DNA from: Adiantum capillus-veneris
Lineage: Eukaryota; Streptophyta; Polypodiopsida; Polypodiales; Pteridaceae
NCBI GenBank assembly: GCA_014529385.2
Contig: CM043970.1
Location: forward strand, 43,816,779 to 43,880,778
Length of the DNA stretch: 64,000 nucleotides
Reading direction: 5' to 3'
In this document: positions 45,825 through 58,029 of the stretch, one piece after another
Layout: the number at the start of each line of letters is the position of its first letter
How positions within the stretch are numbered: the stretch's first letter is position 1
Position numbers and translations under genes: made by a program
The notes under the pieces: model-generated
The model's database searches: none
Told to the model about the DNA's origin: nothing
Seen by the model: only the letters and a program-made list of their open reading frames with translations

Positions 45825-48130
45825 AGATGCAACAAAACCTCGCATCCCAACAAGCAGTACTCCATCACGATGATGGGCCTCCTTTGGCCAACGGTGCAGA
45901 TATTATGGCAGCTGCCACTCAATACTATAATGCTTTGCTCAATGTCTCTCCTGTGGATTCACCTGCAAGAAGTAATGTTGTCCAAACCCTCTTGAGTGTT
46001 GTGGATCCATGCATTGAAGAGGCCACTGCAAAGAGACTTGAAGAGCCATTGGAAGAGGCAAAAATTTACTATGCTGTCATTAAACTACGAAATGATAAAT
46101 GCCCAGGTATTTGTGGATTTTCCAAAGAGTTTATTCTTTTTTTTGCTAGGACTTAGGGGCATTGTATGCCCACTATTGAATGCAGTATGGATTTCTCAAT
46201 GTATGGACCCAACGCTCAAGTAGGGGATCATTAAGCTCATCCCAAAAAGAACATTTCCTAAAACTTTGGCAAATTGGAGGCCCATCACCATGATGGGGGT
46301 GCTGTATAAATTGCTAGCCAAAGCTATTGCTCTTAGAATTGCACCTAAATTAAAGAATTACATTCATTCTTCACAGACAAGATTTATTCGAGGCAAGTCC
46401 ATATACAACAATATTTTAACAGATCAGTTGGGCATTGAGAATGCACTCAACAAAAATCATGGCATTGTCATGTTTCAGATTGACTTTATCAAGGCCTTTG
46501 ACATAGTGTTGTGGGACTTTGTCCAGCAAATATCGAAGGAAATGGGTTTAGGTATAAAATTATCGGATTTTTTAACTTGCTTGGCTAGCATGCTCACTCA
46601 AGTATTGTCATCAATGGCAAATTACAGATAGGATGCATATAACCAGGTCAGCTAGACAAGGTTGTCCCATTAGTCTCTTTTTTTTATAGTGGCTACCCAT
46701 CCCCTTTATTGCTATCTAGACCGAGTGGCAGCATCTTGTCATATTCAAACTCTACATTAGGGTAGCAAACAATTACCTGGCAAAGGTTTTGCTCATGATA
46801 CTTTTTTTTTCTTGAAAGCTCACAATGTCAATATTTTGAGATGCACTAAGCTGCTGGATCTGTATGCATTAGTTGTTGGGTTAACCATCAACTTGATTAT
46901 TTTCTTAATTGATATCTTTGTGAGATCCTTTGATGCTCTTACTTAGGCTGGCAAGAGATATCCAAAAGATCATATCTTCAGGCATCTGGGATATCCCATA
47001 GGAGTTGGGGCTACTCAAAAGCAATTGCAGCAGTGGCTTATTGATAGAGTCAAGGGGAAAATTGCTTCTTGGTTTTGTGATCTATGGCCTTTGCATGCTA
47101 GATTGAGAATAGTACAAGCTATATTTGTTCCCTATATGCTTTGTTGTCATCCACTATTGGACTGGTCTGAGAAAATGCTTCAAATCTGTATTTTCTTGAT
47201 GTCTATGTCCTTGTGGAAGACTGCCTCTACCTCTGCTGCTACGATTGCTCAAAATAATAATTTTTTTCCTTACTCTCTAGGGGCTCTTCATGTTTTCAAC
47301 TTGACTCTGCATGCTGATGATAGAAGGGCGTGTCTCATTAAGCATATGCTTGAAGCAGACAATGATTGGTCCTTATGCATGTGCAAAATCTTAGAAGTGT
47401 CAGTGGTCTACTTCCATGGTGTTTGGCACCTAGCTTCTTGGGATAAATTTTTTTCAGCAGATTCACTTAATATTGGCTTTGATGTTAGTACTATTCTTAT
47501 TAAATCTTGGAATAAGTCATGTGCTTTCTTATTGTGGGAAGGCAGAATAAGATATACAGGGAATTACTTGGGGTTTGAAAGTCTGATTTGGAGTTTTTCT
47601 TTTAAGGTGCTACATGCTAAATTGATTAGGAAACCTACACTCTCTTTGTTTAAAAAAGGGGTTTGCCAAACTGATCAAATGTTGGAATCTAATCTATAGT
47701 TGAAATTATTTATTGCAACTAGAAGGAAGTACAAATTGGGCACTAGAAGCAGGGGCTTCTGGCATCAGCTCATGACTCATGTACACAATTTATCATTCTA
47801 TGTGGAGGCAAATGTAGCAAAAAGACACAAGGACTTGGCCTTGCCAAGCTATGCAACCAATTGGTGGCAATCTCCATCTGCTATATTTAACAAAATTCAA
47901 CGGTGTGAGACACATGTATATAGGATAGATATAATAAACAATGGAATTTACACATGACTGAGAAGTGGTGGTTACATGTATTTTCTGATGTATGGTCTAT
48001 ACCAAATCACTTTAAGTTTTTTTTCTTTGTGGATAGTCTATACTTGGGTCCTGCAAATTGCTCAAAATTTAAAGAAGAAAGGGTTCGCTGATGGTAATTG
48101 CTGTGTGTTACCATATACATGTGGTAGTGA
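45825..48130 (+). pseudogene. LINE ORF2 fragment, copy C
   Basis: Longest LINE copy. RT blocks NWRPITMMGVLYK, FIRGKSIYNNIL, FQIDFIKAFDIVLWDFV (motif A) and ARQGCPIS are present. The FADD region is scrambled. A long C-terminal frame (47025-47696) holds KGKIASWFCDLWPLHARLR and LWEGRIRY. The T run near 46135 shifts the frame and stops are scattered. The endonuclease is missing upstream, where the minus copia LTR abuts. The 3' end was cut at 48131 by insertion of the plus-strand copia, after LPYTCGSD. Confidence 0.8.
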
Positions 48131-48331
48131 TGTGTGTGAACACACTAGGACCGCCGGGGCATTTTTTCCCTCTTTAGGAGGTTTTTTCCCCGTGCATTGT
48201 ATATACACCCATCACTCTAGGGCTATCTATCTTTCCACTGCACACTATGTAACACACTCTCTATTGTGTGCCTTGAGCTTCCTTCGTCTTCTCCAAGCTG
48301 TGTGCATTTCCCTGCAACCCTAATTCCAACA
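48131..48331 (+). mobile_element. 5' LTR of the plus-strand copia (copy C)
   Basis: Starts TGTGTGTGAACACACTAGG and ends TAATTCCAACA. The exact start could be 48131, 48133 or 48135 because of the TG run. No 3' LTR exists in any of the three copies. Confidence 0.75.
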
Positions 48332-48333
48332 AT

Positions 48334-48345
48334 TGGTATCAGAGC
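48334..48345 (+). promoter_or_regulatory. Primer-binding site of the plus-strand copia (copy C)
   Basis: TGGTATCAGAGC two bases after the LTR end. Confidence 0.9.
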
Positions 48346-48693
48346 AGGTTGCATCCTCGCGGGCTTAGTTGCCAGCTGGTCCAGAGCACGCCTACTCACT
48401 TTCTCCGATTTCAATGAGCTTTGGTAAGCGTTTGCAGGTCGACAAAAATTTCAGGAAAACTCATAGAGCTTAGTCTACTCAGATTTTTGATTCGGGCGCA
48501 TTTCGGCCTCCGTTTCCACTATAGGCAGTACTCCACGGGCTATTTTGTCATTTTGTGCAGAATTTTTTTCAGTGCCATTTTCTGCATAACAAGTGCCTCA
48601 TAGTCTTCTACGGTTTGTGCTATATAGCATTAGTTGTTCCCACTCTGTTACTCCTATTTTCGAGCAGTTTTCACATCAAGTGCAACATTTACC

Positions 48694-51600
48694 ATGGTTG
48701 ACAACAACACAGATGTGTTCAAGATGTTTGCTGCTGAGGACATCTTGGATGGGGATAACTACCCTATGTGGGCTTATATGATGCAACATGTTCTTGTGTC
48801 AAAGGGTGTCCGAAACATTGTGCAGGTCATTGATGTACGTCTTGGTTCTCAGGATGTAGGCAATGTTGAGGATGCAGCAGGTCTTGCTGCAAGTATTGCT
48901 GCTGTTAGAGTTGTTTTGCGTATGGCAGAACAAGCTCATTGCGATGTAAAAAATGCGGAGGATCATGCATTGATTGCGTTGTCTGTAAAGTGCACCATTG
49001 TTCCTCACATTCATTTAGCAAAATCTGCAAAACAGCCTTGGGATATTCTAGCAGGTCTTTATGCAAGCCGCACTGAGGCTAAAATTTCTTTGCTGCATAA
49101 AGAGCTGGAGTCGAAGATTATGCATGAGGAAGATGATATGGACACTTTTCTTGCTGGTGTCAAGGATATCAATGAGAAACTTATTTCTGCAGGTGAAGTC
49201 ATTTCAAAAAGTTCCCTTGTGCACACAGTTCCTGATGCCTTACCAGATTCTTACCAGACTTTTTCTCGTACTTAGAGAAATCTAGAAGTTGTCAAGTTTG
49301 ATGCATTATGCACATTGCTGTTGCAAGAGTCACTTTCCAGAAAATACAGGACTAGACAGCGTGCAGTTGAACAGGCTTTTATTGCTTCTCAAAGAAAGGG
49401 TGGTAACAACAATGCAGCCACTTCTTATGGTTCTGCTGCGAGTAGCAAAACTTCTGTTCCCAATGCTTCTGCTGGCAACACTTCCTCTGGCTATTCTGGT
49501 GATAAGGGCAAAAAGAAGATGCATTGCCATTATTGTAAAGCTAATGATCACTTGATCAAGTCATGTCCTAAGTTGAAGGCCAAAAAGGATAATAAGAAAG
49601 AGGGTGGTTCCACTACAAATGCAGCCATTGTTGAGTATTCTCTAAAAGGAGACTGTAATGCTGATGTTGATGCAGAATGGGCTTTTAGTGCAGAGTGTAC
49701 TTACAATCCTGTTGTCCATGATGCATGCTTATCAATTGCTGCAGATTCACATGTTTGGTATTTCGACAGTGGTACTACAAAGCATATGACCTCTCATCGT
49801 GAATTGTTCACGTCTCTCGAGTCTGTCCCTCATGGGAATTCAGTCACTTGTGCAACCAATGCCTCTTATCCGGTTCAGGGAGTTGGAAAGATTGTGCTTA
49901 CTGCTGCAAATGGCAGTTCCTTCACACTTGTTGATGCACTTTATGTACCTGGGATCAAGAAGAATCTCTTGTTTGTATCCGCACTTGCTTGACTTGGACT
50001 TGTAATCAAATTTGTGGATGACAAATGTACAGTTCATGATCTCAATTTTGGTGATGAAATTGTTGCATCTAGCCTTTTGTGCCGTGGGCTTTATAAGCTC
50101 ACTTTGTATGACAAGTGTGGAAATGCAGTTGCAAATTCAAGGGCTATTTCAGATGCAAAACTTTCGCATGCACGTTTTGGTCGTCTGAATTTTGCCAGTT
50201 TGCTGCGTTTGCAGAAATCTGATATGGTTGCTTCTTTGCCGCCTCTTGAAGAACCTGTAAAACATGTTTGTGAAGGATGTATTCTGGGTAAAATGCAGCA
50301 TTCGAAGTTTCCAAAGGATGGTTCAGTTAGGGCCACATGCAGGTTGCACCTTTTGCATAGTGATGTTTGTGGGCCCATGCAAACTCCGTCCTTGGGCAAT
50401 TACCTTTACTTCGTGACTTTCATTGATGATTACTCCAGGCATGCATGGGTATTTCCGCTTAAAGCGAAGTCCAAAGTTTTTATGTGCTTCAAACAATTTC
50501 TGGCTATGGCTGAAAATGTCTCGAAATGTACTATGGGCACCCTCCGTTCCGATCGAGGGGGGGGAGTATGTCTCATGAATTTAATGCATTTCTAGCTAGT
50601 CATGGGATAAAACACCAATGTATTGTACCTTATATAGCTCAGCAAAATGGTGTTGCTGAGAGGAAAAATAGGTCACTGATGGAAATGGCACAAGGTATGG
50701 TCAAAAGTTAAGCTTTGTCGCATTCTTTTTGGCTTGAGGCCATCATGTGTGCCAGTAATGTACTTAACAGGTGTCCTACGAAAGCTTTGCAGTCTATTAC
50801 TCCATATGAAGCATGGCATGATAGAAAGCCTTCTATTGAGCACATGCGTGTTTTTTCCTGTTTGGCATATGCTTTGGTGCCACAAACACAACGCAAAAAA
50901 TTGGATGATAAGGCTGTCAAAATGTATTTTTGTTGGTTATAGTGCCGAAAGAAAAGGCTACATGTTATATCATCCGCAAACAAAGCGTATTCTGGTTTCA
51001 TGGGATGTAGTGTTTATGAAAGATTCTGTTCAACCCTTGCTGTCATGTACTAGAGACAGTAGTGTAAGCTCACTAGACATTTATGACACTTTGTTGCCTC
51101 TTTTCATTGGTGGAAATACGAATGTAAGATCCAATGAGGAAAATGTACAACCTATGGGGGTTTCTAAAGATGTTATAGAACAGCCTATAACTGATGCAGA
51201 TGCACATGATGTACTTGATGAGGAAAGGGCAGAAAATGAGCAGGCTAGAGGTATGCCAAAATGGTTGGTGCACACTTTGCGTGACAGTAAATTGGATGCA
51301 CCTTTGTCTAGTCGTACTCGTTCAGGCTCTCGCCATGCATCTTATGCATTAGATTGTTATGCTTTGGTTGTGTCTAGCTTACATGATGTTGAGGAGCCTC
51401 TGTCTTTTGATGAAGCACAGAATTTAGAAAATTGGATGGTTGCCATGCAATCAGAATATGATGCACTTATAGAAAATGACACATGGACTTTATGTGATTT
51501 GCCTCCTGGCAAAAAGTCCATTGGTACGAAGTGGGTGTACAAGTTGAAACGCAAGCTGGATGGTGAGATCGATCGCCATAAGGCTCGACTTGTGGCAAAG

Positions 51601-52007
51601 GCTTATGCACAACAAAAAGGCATAGATTATGAAGAGACTTTTTCTCCCACTTCTCGTATGACTACTATGCGTTTACTATGTGCATTGACAGCTCATTTTG
51701 GTTGGGATGTACATCAATCAGACATTGTTACTGCTTTCTTGAATGGTGACATATTTGAGGAAGTTTATGTAACGCAGCCTTGCGGTTTTGTCATAAAAGG
51801 ACCAGAGGACAAAGCGTGTACATGTAAGATTGCTTTGTGTGGGTTAAAGAAATCTCCTCGTGCTTGGTATGAGAAAGCTGACACTCATTTGGTCAAACGA
51901 GCCTTTCGTAACAGTCCAACAGAAAGAACATTGTATGTAAAGCGTGAGGGTGATGTACTTCTCATTGTGGTTCTTTATGCCGATGATTTGCTGATCACTG
52001 CACCAAA

Positions 52008-52010
<3 letters not shown>
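48694..52010 (+). pseudogene. Ty1/copia gag-pol, truncated, copy C
   Basis: Best-preserved copy. Gag starts MVDNNTDVFKMFAAED with GDNYPMWAYMM, a TAG at 49273, then the zinc knuckle CHYCKANDHLIKSC. The protease has YFDSGTTKHM. The integrase finger has HARFGRLNF (its second His replaced by Arg) and CEGCILGK, then HSDVCGP, SDRGGG and NGVAERKNR. The 8-G run at 50556-50563 shifts the frame. TAA follows MVKS, and there is a further one-base insertion near 50921. RT is open: [25 protein letters not shown] and LYADDLLITAPND (YADD here, YVDD in A and B). RNase H and the 3' LTR are absent; the reading frame runs straight into (GA)n. Confidence 0.9.
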
Positions 52011-52011
<1 letters not shown>

Positions 52012-52055
<44 letters not shown>

Positions 52056-52770
52056 AAACAAAAAGAAAGAAAGAGAGAAGAAAAAACTAAAGAGAGGGAG
52101 AGAGAGAGGAGGAGGAGAAGACGAAAGAGAGAGGTAAGGGGAGAAAACAAAGAGAGAAAGAGATTAGGTTAAAATTTACATTAGATTAGGTTAGATTACA
52201 TTTAGATTTATGTTTATGTTGAGTTTAAGATTAGGTTAGATTTAGATTTACGTTAGATTAAGATTAAGTTAGATTTAAAATTAGGAAAGTATTAAAGATT
52301 AGCTAGCTATATGAGATTTAAGTTAGATTACATTTAGGTTTAGGATTTAAGATTGGATTAAATTTAGGTTTATGTTCAGTTTAATATTATATTAGATTTA
52401 GATTAAGATTAAGGCAAGATTTAAAATCAAGTAGATTAAATTTAGATTTAAGTTATATTACATTTAGGTTTACGTTAGATTTAAGATTAGATTAGATTTA
52501 GGTTTAGTTTGAGTTTAAGATTACATTAGATCTAAATTTATGTTTGATGGTCTAACTTTTTTTAGATTTAGGTTAGATTTTAGTGCATGTCAATGAAGGC
52601 GCGCTTTGCCGAAAGAGCAAACACTAGTTACACAACAATATGTATATTCCCATCAAAATTTGACACCTGTTAACTCACACACTAGCCATATTCAATTGGC
52701 TGCGAATCACCACATGTTCAATTAGGTTAAATTTAAGATTAGATTTTAGATTGAGTTTTTATCTTAGAGT
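52012..52770. repeat. (GA)20, purine tract and C-poor TTAGATT-type tract (copy C)
   Basis: A 40-bp GA run plus about 110 bp of almost pure purine is followed by about 600 bp of TTAGATT/TTTAGGTTTA variants. Confidence 0.85.
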
Positions 52771-53159
52771 CTACCTTCGGGATTACGGTAAAAAACTTAG
52801 AGTTAGACGAACGGTGATCCCTCTCTTCCTCTCTACGGATGCGACCTTAAGTTGGAAAGCTTTCAACGGCATGATACTCAGATTGGAGGCCAACATGTAA
52901 TGTGCTAAGTAATCCCTCGAACAAAGATCTACTGTGAAAAGATGTTAAGATGATGTGAAATGCTATAGCTAGAGAAGAGGCAAAGGGGTTTTGTCCACTA
53001 CATGCACTATCATGTAGACGTGGATGTGTAGATTTCTCGTACCCACAAATATAAGCATTGACCAATAAAGACAAGATTATAACCTAGTGGTTTTGATCTC
53101 CGTGCACCTCTAGAACAAGGTGTGTGGGGATTGGACATGACCAGAGAATGTGAGGTAGT
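52771..53159 (+). repeat. Unique tail of the composite
   Basis: Shared with 13661-14047 and in part with 31271-31393. Contains no recognisable gene; the minus-strand frame of 75 codons has no known motif. Confidence 0.6.
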
Positions 53160-53264
53160 CTACAGTGTGAAAAAAGAGAGAGTGAGAGAGAGAGAGAGAG
53201 AAAATATGGAGGATGCCAATAGAAGATTAAATTTATGTTCAGGTTATAAGGCTTTACCCTCATT

Positions 53265-53474
53265 ATGAGTAGTGACGAGGATGTGGGGCCTTCCAACCGA
53301 AACAGCTATCTCTCAACGAGGATCTTATGTCCTTGTAATCAATGCAAGTATGATGTGCGATGGACAAGACGCGTTTCTTTGCAACATGTTCGCGAATTTG
53401 GCGAGTTCGATCCATCTATTATAGATCGAGTTGTTGCCAATTATAACTCGTTGGACTCTAACACAGGGCAATAG
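53265..53474 (+). pseudogene. TNP2 transposase, N-terminal Transpos_assoc domain
   Basis: The frame starting MSSDEDVGPSNRN contains ILCPCNQCKYDVRW, then VSLQHVREFGEFDPSI. This is the CPC..C......V..HL...GF pattern of the domain at the start of plant CACTA TNP2 transposases. It ends at a TAG (53472-53474), and no TNP2 core follows: LINE sequence on the other strand starts about 110 bp on. It is a remnant, probably of another element than 36531-39968, because it lies downstream of that element's 3' terminus. Confidence 0.7.
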
Positions 53475-53580
53475 GCAGCAATCTTGCAACCCAATAGATG
53501 TGCTCGCAAGCGCTTTGGTCAAGCAGCATATGTGAGGTAATCGAGATGGCAGCCTCAAAAGTCATGCTTATGGTGATGAC

Positions 53581-54112
53581 TTAGATGATGGCCATGGTAG
53601 TGACGATGATGTTGGTCTCAAGTTCTGAGATGTACCGTGGGGAACATTTTAAGGGTCCCTTTGGTATACACAACTTGATGAGGTAATCGGGAAGAGTTTG
53701 CAAGCCTATCACTCTACCATTGAGGTTCAGTGTAAGACCAGCTGCAAGAGCATACATATCTAGAGTTTTCATACATCTAGGAATATTGATGTTGTGGGCC
53801 TTAAAAAATAGAAAGGTGTCATCCACAAACCCTTTGCCCGGGATATCCTTACCTCCTAATTTGAGGGTTTGCATATAGCCATGTTGTTCCAGTTGATCTA
53901 GGTATGCGTGTAAAGAGTGGGAGGCCACAACAGAAAAAGGAGGGCTAACAGGATATCCTTGTCTTACCAATCTGGAAAAATATATTTTGTCACAGAGTTT
54001 ACCATTAATGATCAATCTCGAGTAAGCATGTTCACCAAGCAGAGAGATACAACTGATGATCCGAGGGAAAAACCCCATACCTTGCATGATTTGTTGCACA
54101 AAGTCCCATTGC

Positions 54113-54115
<3 letters not shown>
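53581..54115 (-). pseudogene. LINE reverse-transcriptase fragment, minus strand
   Basis: The minus strand reads VQWDFVQQIMQGMGF, then LVRQGYPVSPPFSVVASHSL, then GKGFVDDTFLFFKA, the LINE RT blocks with the catalytic FVDD. It is open for over 170 codons, far better preserved than the plus-strand LINEs, and belongs to a different LINE copy. Upstream of WDFV the coding sequence is replaced by a (GA)n run, so RT motif A and everything before it are lost. Confidence 0.82.

Positions 54116-54163
<48 letters not shown>
54116..54163. repeat. (CT)n microsatellite joined to LINE RT
   Basis: A CT run of about 24 units lies exactly at the 5' break of the minus-strand LINE fragment. Confidence 0.95.
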
Positions 54164-54165
<2 letters not shown>

Positions 54166-54417
54166 CCTGATGCGGCCAACCTTGCCGACCTCTCCTAGTG
54201 CTGCATGGCAAGGCTCTTCTACAACATCCTTGTGGTCCGAGTAGGAGGATAGACATACCACACAATTTGAGAGAGAGGAGCCTCACTGACTCCGACCAAT
54301 TCTGAGAGAGCTTGGGCCGAGAGGCTATGTGCAATGTTTTTAGTTTTTGCATGGTGGGCTACAACCTTTTCTCGATCCACCGATTATGTCATTGCAGGTT
54401 GTCATGGGTTCATGTTA

Positions 54418-54420
<3 letters not shown>

Positions 54421-54491
<71 letters not shown>

Positions 54492-54494
54492 GGG
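54421..54494. repeat. Compound (GT)n(GA)n(G)n repeat
   Basis: About 16 GT units pass into about 14 GA units and then a run of 14 G. Confidence 0.96.
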
Positions 54495-55019
54495 AGGCTA
54501 TAATCACACCCTCAGCAAGGGACAATGCCAAACTAAGAAAGAGGCTACTGTAGTGGTGCGTGGAAAGCTATGAAAGAGAACCGTCTGCAAAAGTAGTAGA
54601 AGAGGGCTGTAGAAAAGAGGGAGCAACCCTTGTCGTAGTGAAATGGAAGGCGAGTCTTGAATGAAATAAAAAATCAAAACTATACTCTGAAAGGCTACAT
54701 TTATAAAAAGAACCCCCCTCCCCCCAAACCCAAAAAACAAGAAAACCCCGTCAACGCATCTTGATCCCTTTTTGCAACAAATTTTTTTTTCAGAGACTGG
54801 GGAGACCTACTAGTATAATCTAAATATAACATATGAAAAACATAAATATGATGTAAATGTAAACTTAGAATATATAGATCATTTTGATCTAAGTAATACA
54901 TAAATAGAAAAAAAACTCTAGATTTAGAAATGTAATTTAAAAATAGATGTATACATGACTAATGTATTTAATAAATAGATATAGATAAAACATTGACAGA
55001 GTATTTCAGGTTTATGTGC
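54495..55019. other. AT-rich DNA, nothing recognised
   Basis: No gene, repeat or transposon domain seen. Confidence 0.5.
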
Positions 55020-55262
55020 AAAGATCTAGAGAAGTTATATACAGTTACGACGAGTTTCTTCCTTGAAAGAAAAACCAAATTCCATGAATGAATTAAGTGC
55101 AAATAGAAAGATATGACAAAGGAGATTGGATTACACAACATGAATGGAAGTGACAATGTCAAAAGAGACTGCATCCTCATTGCTCGAGGCAATGACAGCT
55201 AGTGCCATCAATATCAAGAAGATGACTGCACACGTAGCACGTAGCAGCGACAATGGGAAGGG
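55020..55262 (-). repeat. 3' flank of the X8 gene, shared with 4665-4930
   Basis: Matches the inverted copy near 4.7 kb. It probably contains the 3' UTR; no clear poly(A) signal was chosen. Confidence 0.55.
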
Positions 55263-56286
<1,024 letters not shown>

Positions 56287-56353
56287 CTTGCTTCTCTCCT
56301 TCTCCTGTTACAGTAATTACTAATGATTGAAAAAATGAAGCGCCTTGTGGCCC

Positions 56354-56361
56354 TTTATATA
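56354..56361 (-). promoter_or_regulatory. TATA box of the X8 gene
   Basis: TATATAAA on the minus strand (context CTATATAAAGG), 68 bases upstream of the ATG. With transcription starting about 30 bases downstream, the 5' UTR would be about 40 nt. Confidence 0.7.
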
Positions 56362-56589
56362 GAGATTACACTCCATGGTCCTATTTCCGTGGGAATATAT
56401 TAGATTATTAGAAGGTTTGAGTTCCCCTTGATTTTGTAGGTTCCCTACCTTGAGGTAATTTGAAGTATAATGGTGAATTCAAAAAGGTGGGGTTCAGTGA
56501 CCGAAATACACGCAATTAAAAACTCACATGTGAAAAAATCGACAAGTAAAATAGTCACTATATTTGGAGCTTCTCACAATAAAGTTTTG

Positions 56590-57175
56590 TAGGTTGTAGG
56601 GGTAGCTACATTGAATCTATGTTTCTTTAGAGCACTCCTCAAGCATATCCAAGAGTGAAGACACATATCAGGAGACCTTGACAAACAATGCAATCTTAAC
56701 GGGGATCCTTCTAGTGGTAAAGCGATTATATTCGGATGCTTTTACATTAAGTCTCTCTTTATTTTGTACGCCTTTTCACCTTCAAAGGTGAAGTTGAGGT
56801 AAATTCCAAAGTTGGTAGGTGTGATTACAATAAATCCATGTTTCTTTCGAGCACTTCTCAAGCATGCCCAAGAGTGAAATTAGACATGGATAGAAAGGGT
56901 ACATCTTGATAGAAAATGAAGTCTCAAGGGGGACTTAAGTGACTATATTTGAAGGAATTTAACAAAAAAATAATTAAATATATGTTTCAAACTTTGTAGG
57001 TTTGATTACATTAAGTATATGTTCCTTTCTAGCACTATTTAGGCATACGTAAGGCTGAAAGACATGGACACAGAGGGCACATATCAAGAGATCTTCATAA
57101 ACGACTAGATCTCAAGGGCGAACCTTTCAGAGGTATAGTGATTATATTCGAAGGATTTTCCACCTTCAAATCATC
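56590..57175 (+). repeat. Three diverged tandem units of about 190-220 bp
   Basis: Each unit has GTAGGT...GATTACA(T/A)TAA, ATGTT(T/C)CTTT, a GAGCACT..TCAAGCAT-type segment, AAGAGTGAAA-type sequence, GACATGGA, GGCACATATCA, TCTCAAGGG and GTGATTATATTCGAAGGA. Units start near 56590, 56810 and 56995. No coding seen. Confidence 0.7.
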
Positions 57176-57385
57176 TACGAGTTCAACGTTGATGAACCAT
57201 TTTTTGTTTGTACATAGTAGGAGCTATATGCATGGAAACGTGTATATAACGAGGTGTTTACATGAATTTGGAAAATTTTCTAATGTGATATTTGTTTTCA
57301 AGTATGGCGAACGATGTATAGATGTCAAATAGTCATGTTGTGTGTCGATGGTCAAGCACATGCACCTGCCTGGACATGATAATAG

Positions 57386-58029
57386 ATTTTAGGGATCCCA
57401 ATGGGATTTTCTTGTTCTCCTGTTATGTGTAATCTTTATCTTTGTCACTTCGAATTTCAATGGCTCTTAAAAATGATGAGTGACCCAGCCAGGGCTTCGT
57501 TACTTTCACACTTTATTCATATGTTTAGGTTTATGGATGACCTATGTAGCCTGAACAATCCCATGTTCGAAGAAACGCTTAGAGAGATTTATCCGACCTG
57601 TCTTAATATTGAACCTACCTTCCTAGATAGAATAATGAGGCTACATAAATGGTTTGTCTCTAGGACTCACTTCTTGAATATTGAGGTTACTTTAACACCC
57701 CCATTCTTGGGTAATTTTTATAGTCGTTTCTTTTGGAAAAGAGAAAATCCTCTGTATTTACCAAAAGGAAAAGCAATAGAACCTTTAAAAACTCCTTACA
57801 CACATGTCTAGAAATGAAGTTCCTTATAGTTTATGCCTCGCTAGAGAGCTTTTCAGCATATGAAGAAATCAACACTCTGATTACCAAGTTTATCAATAAT
57901 GGGTTTCCTAAAAAAGACATTGTTGCATGTATCTACAATTCCTTAAAAATGCGTAAATGGTCTGGCCTTAAGTATGACCTACAAAACTTGATTAGTCTCA
58001 TTAAACCAGAATCAAATACTCTTCAATAA
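57386..58029 (+). pseudogene. Penelope-like reverse transcriptase, C-terminal fragment
   Basis: The frame through 57401 reads ILGIPMGFSCSPVMCNLYLCHFEF (57386 onward), the RT block with GIPMG..CSP. Then FRFMDDLCSLNNPMFEETL, the catalytic (Y/F)XDD with the following LN.P.F, and EIYPTCLNIE, the IYP..L.L signature of Penelope-like RT. FLNIEVTL, FFWKRENPLYLPKG and, one frame on, YTHVCLEMKF and KFINNGFPKKD match the C-terminal 'thumb' region (K...P....H....E.....+...Y). Upstream a TAG (57383-57385) closes the frame, and fingers/palm motifs 1-4 were not found. No GIY-YIG endonuclease was seen downstream. The frame break near 57810 shows decay. Confidence 0.68.

Larger units (their letters stand above)
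39994..53159 (+). repeat. Composite repeat, copy C (interrupted by a copia insertion)
   Basis: Most complete of the three composites. Left flank 39994-40329 matches 7712-8045 of copy A. The copia insertion 40330-45455 follows, then the rest to GAGGTAGT at 53159. Without the insertion it is about 8.0 kb. Its left edge lies 25 bp from the CACTA terminus. Confidence 0.88.

Noticed and set aside
50734-52137. 467-codon frame in copy C as a complete copia protein
   Set aside because: Its first part is out of frame with integrase (one-base insertion near 50921) and its end is (GA)n translation; only the middle is real RT.
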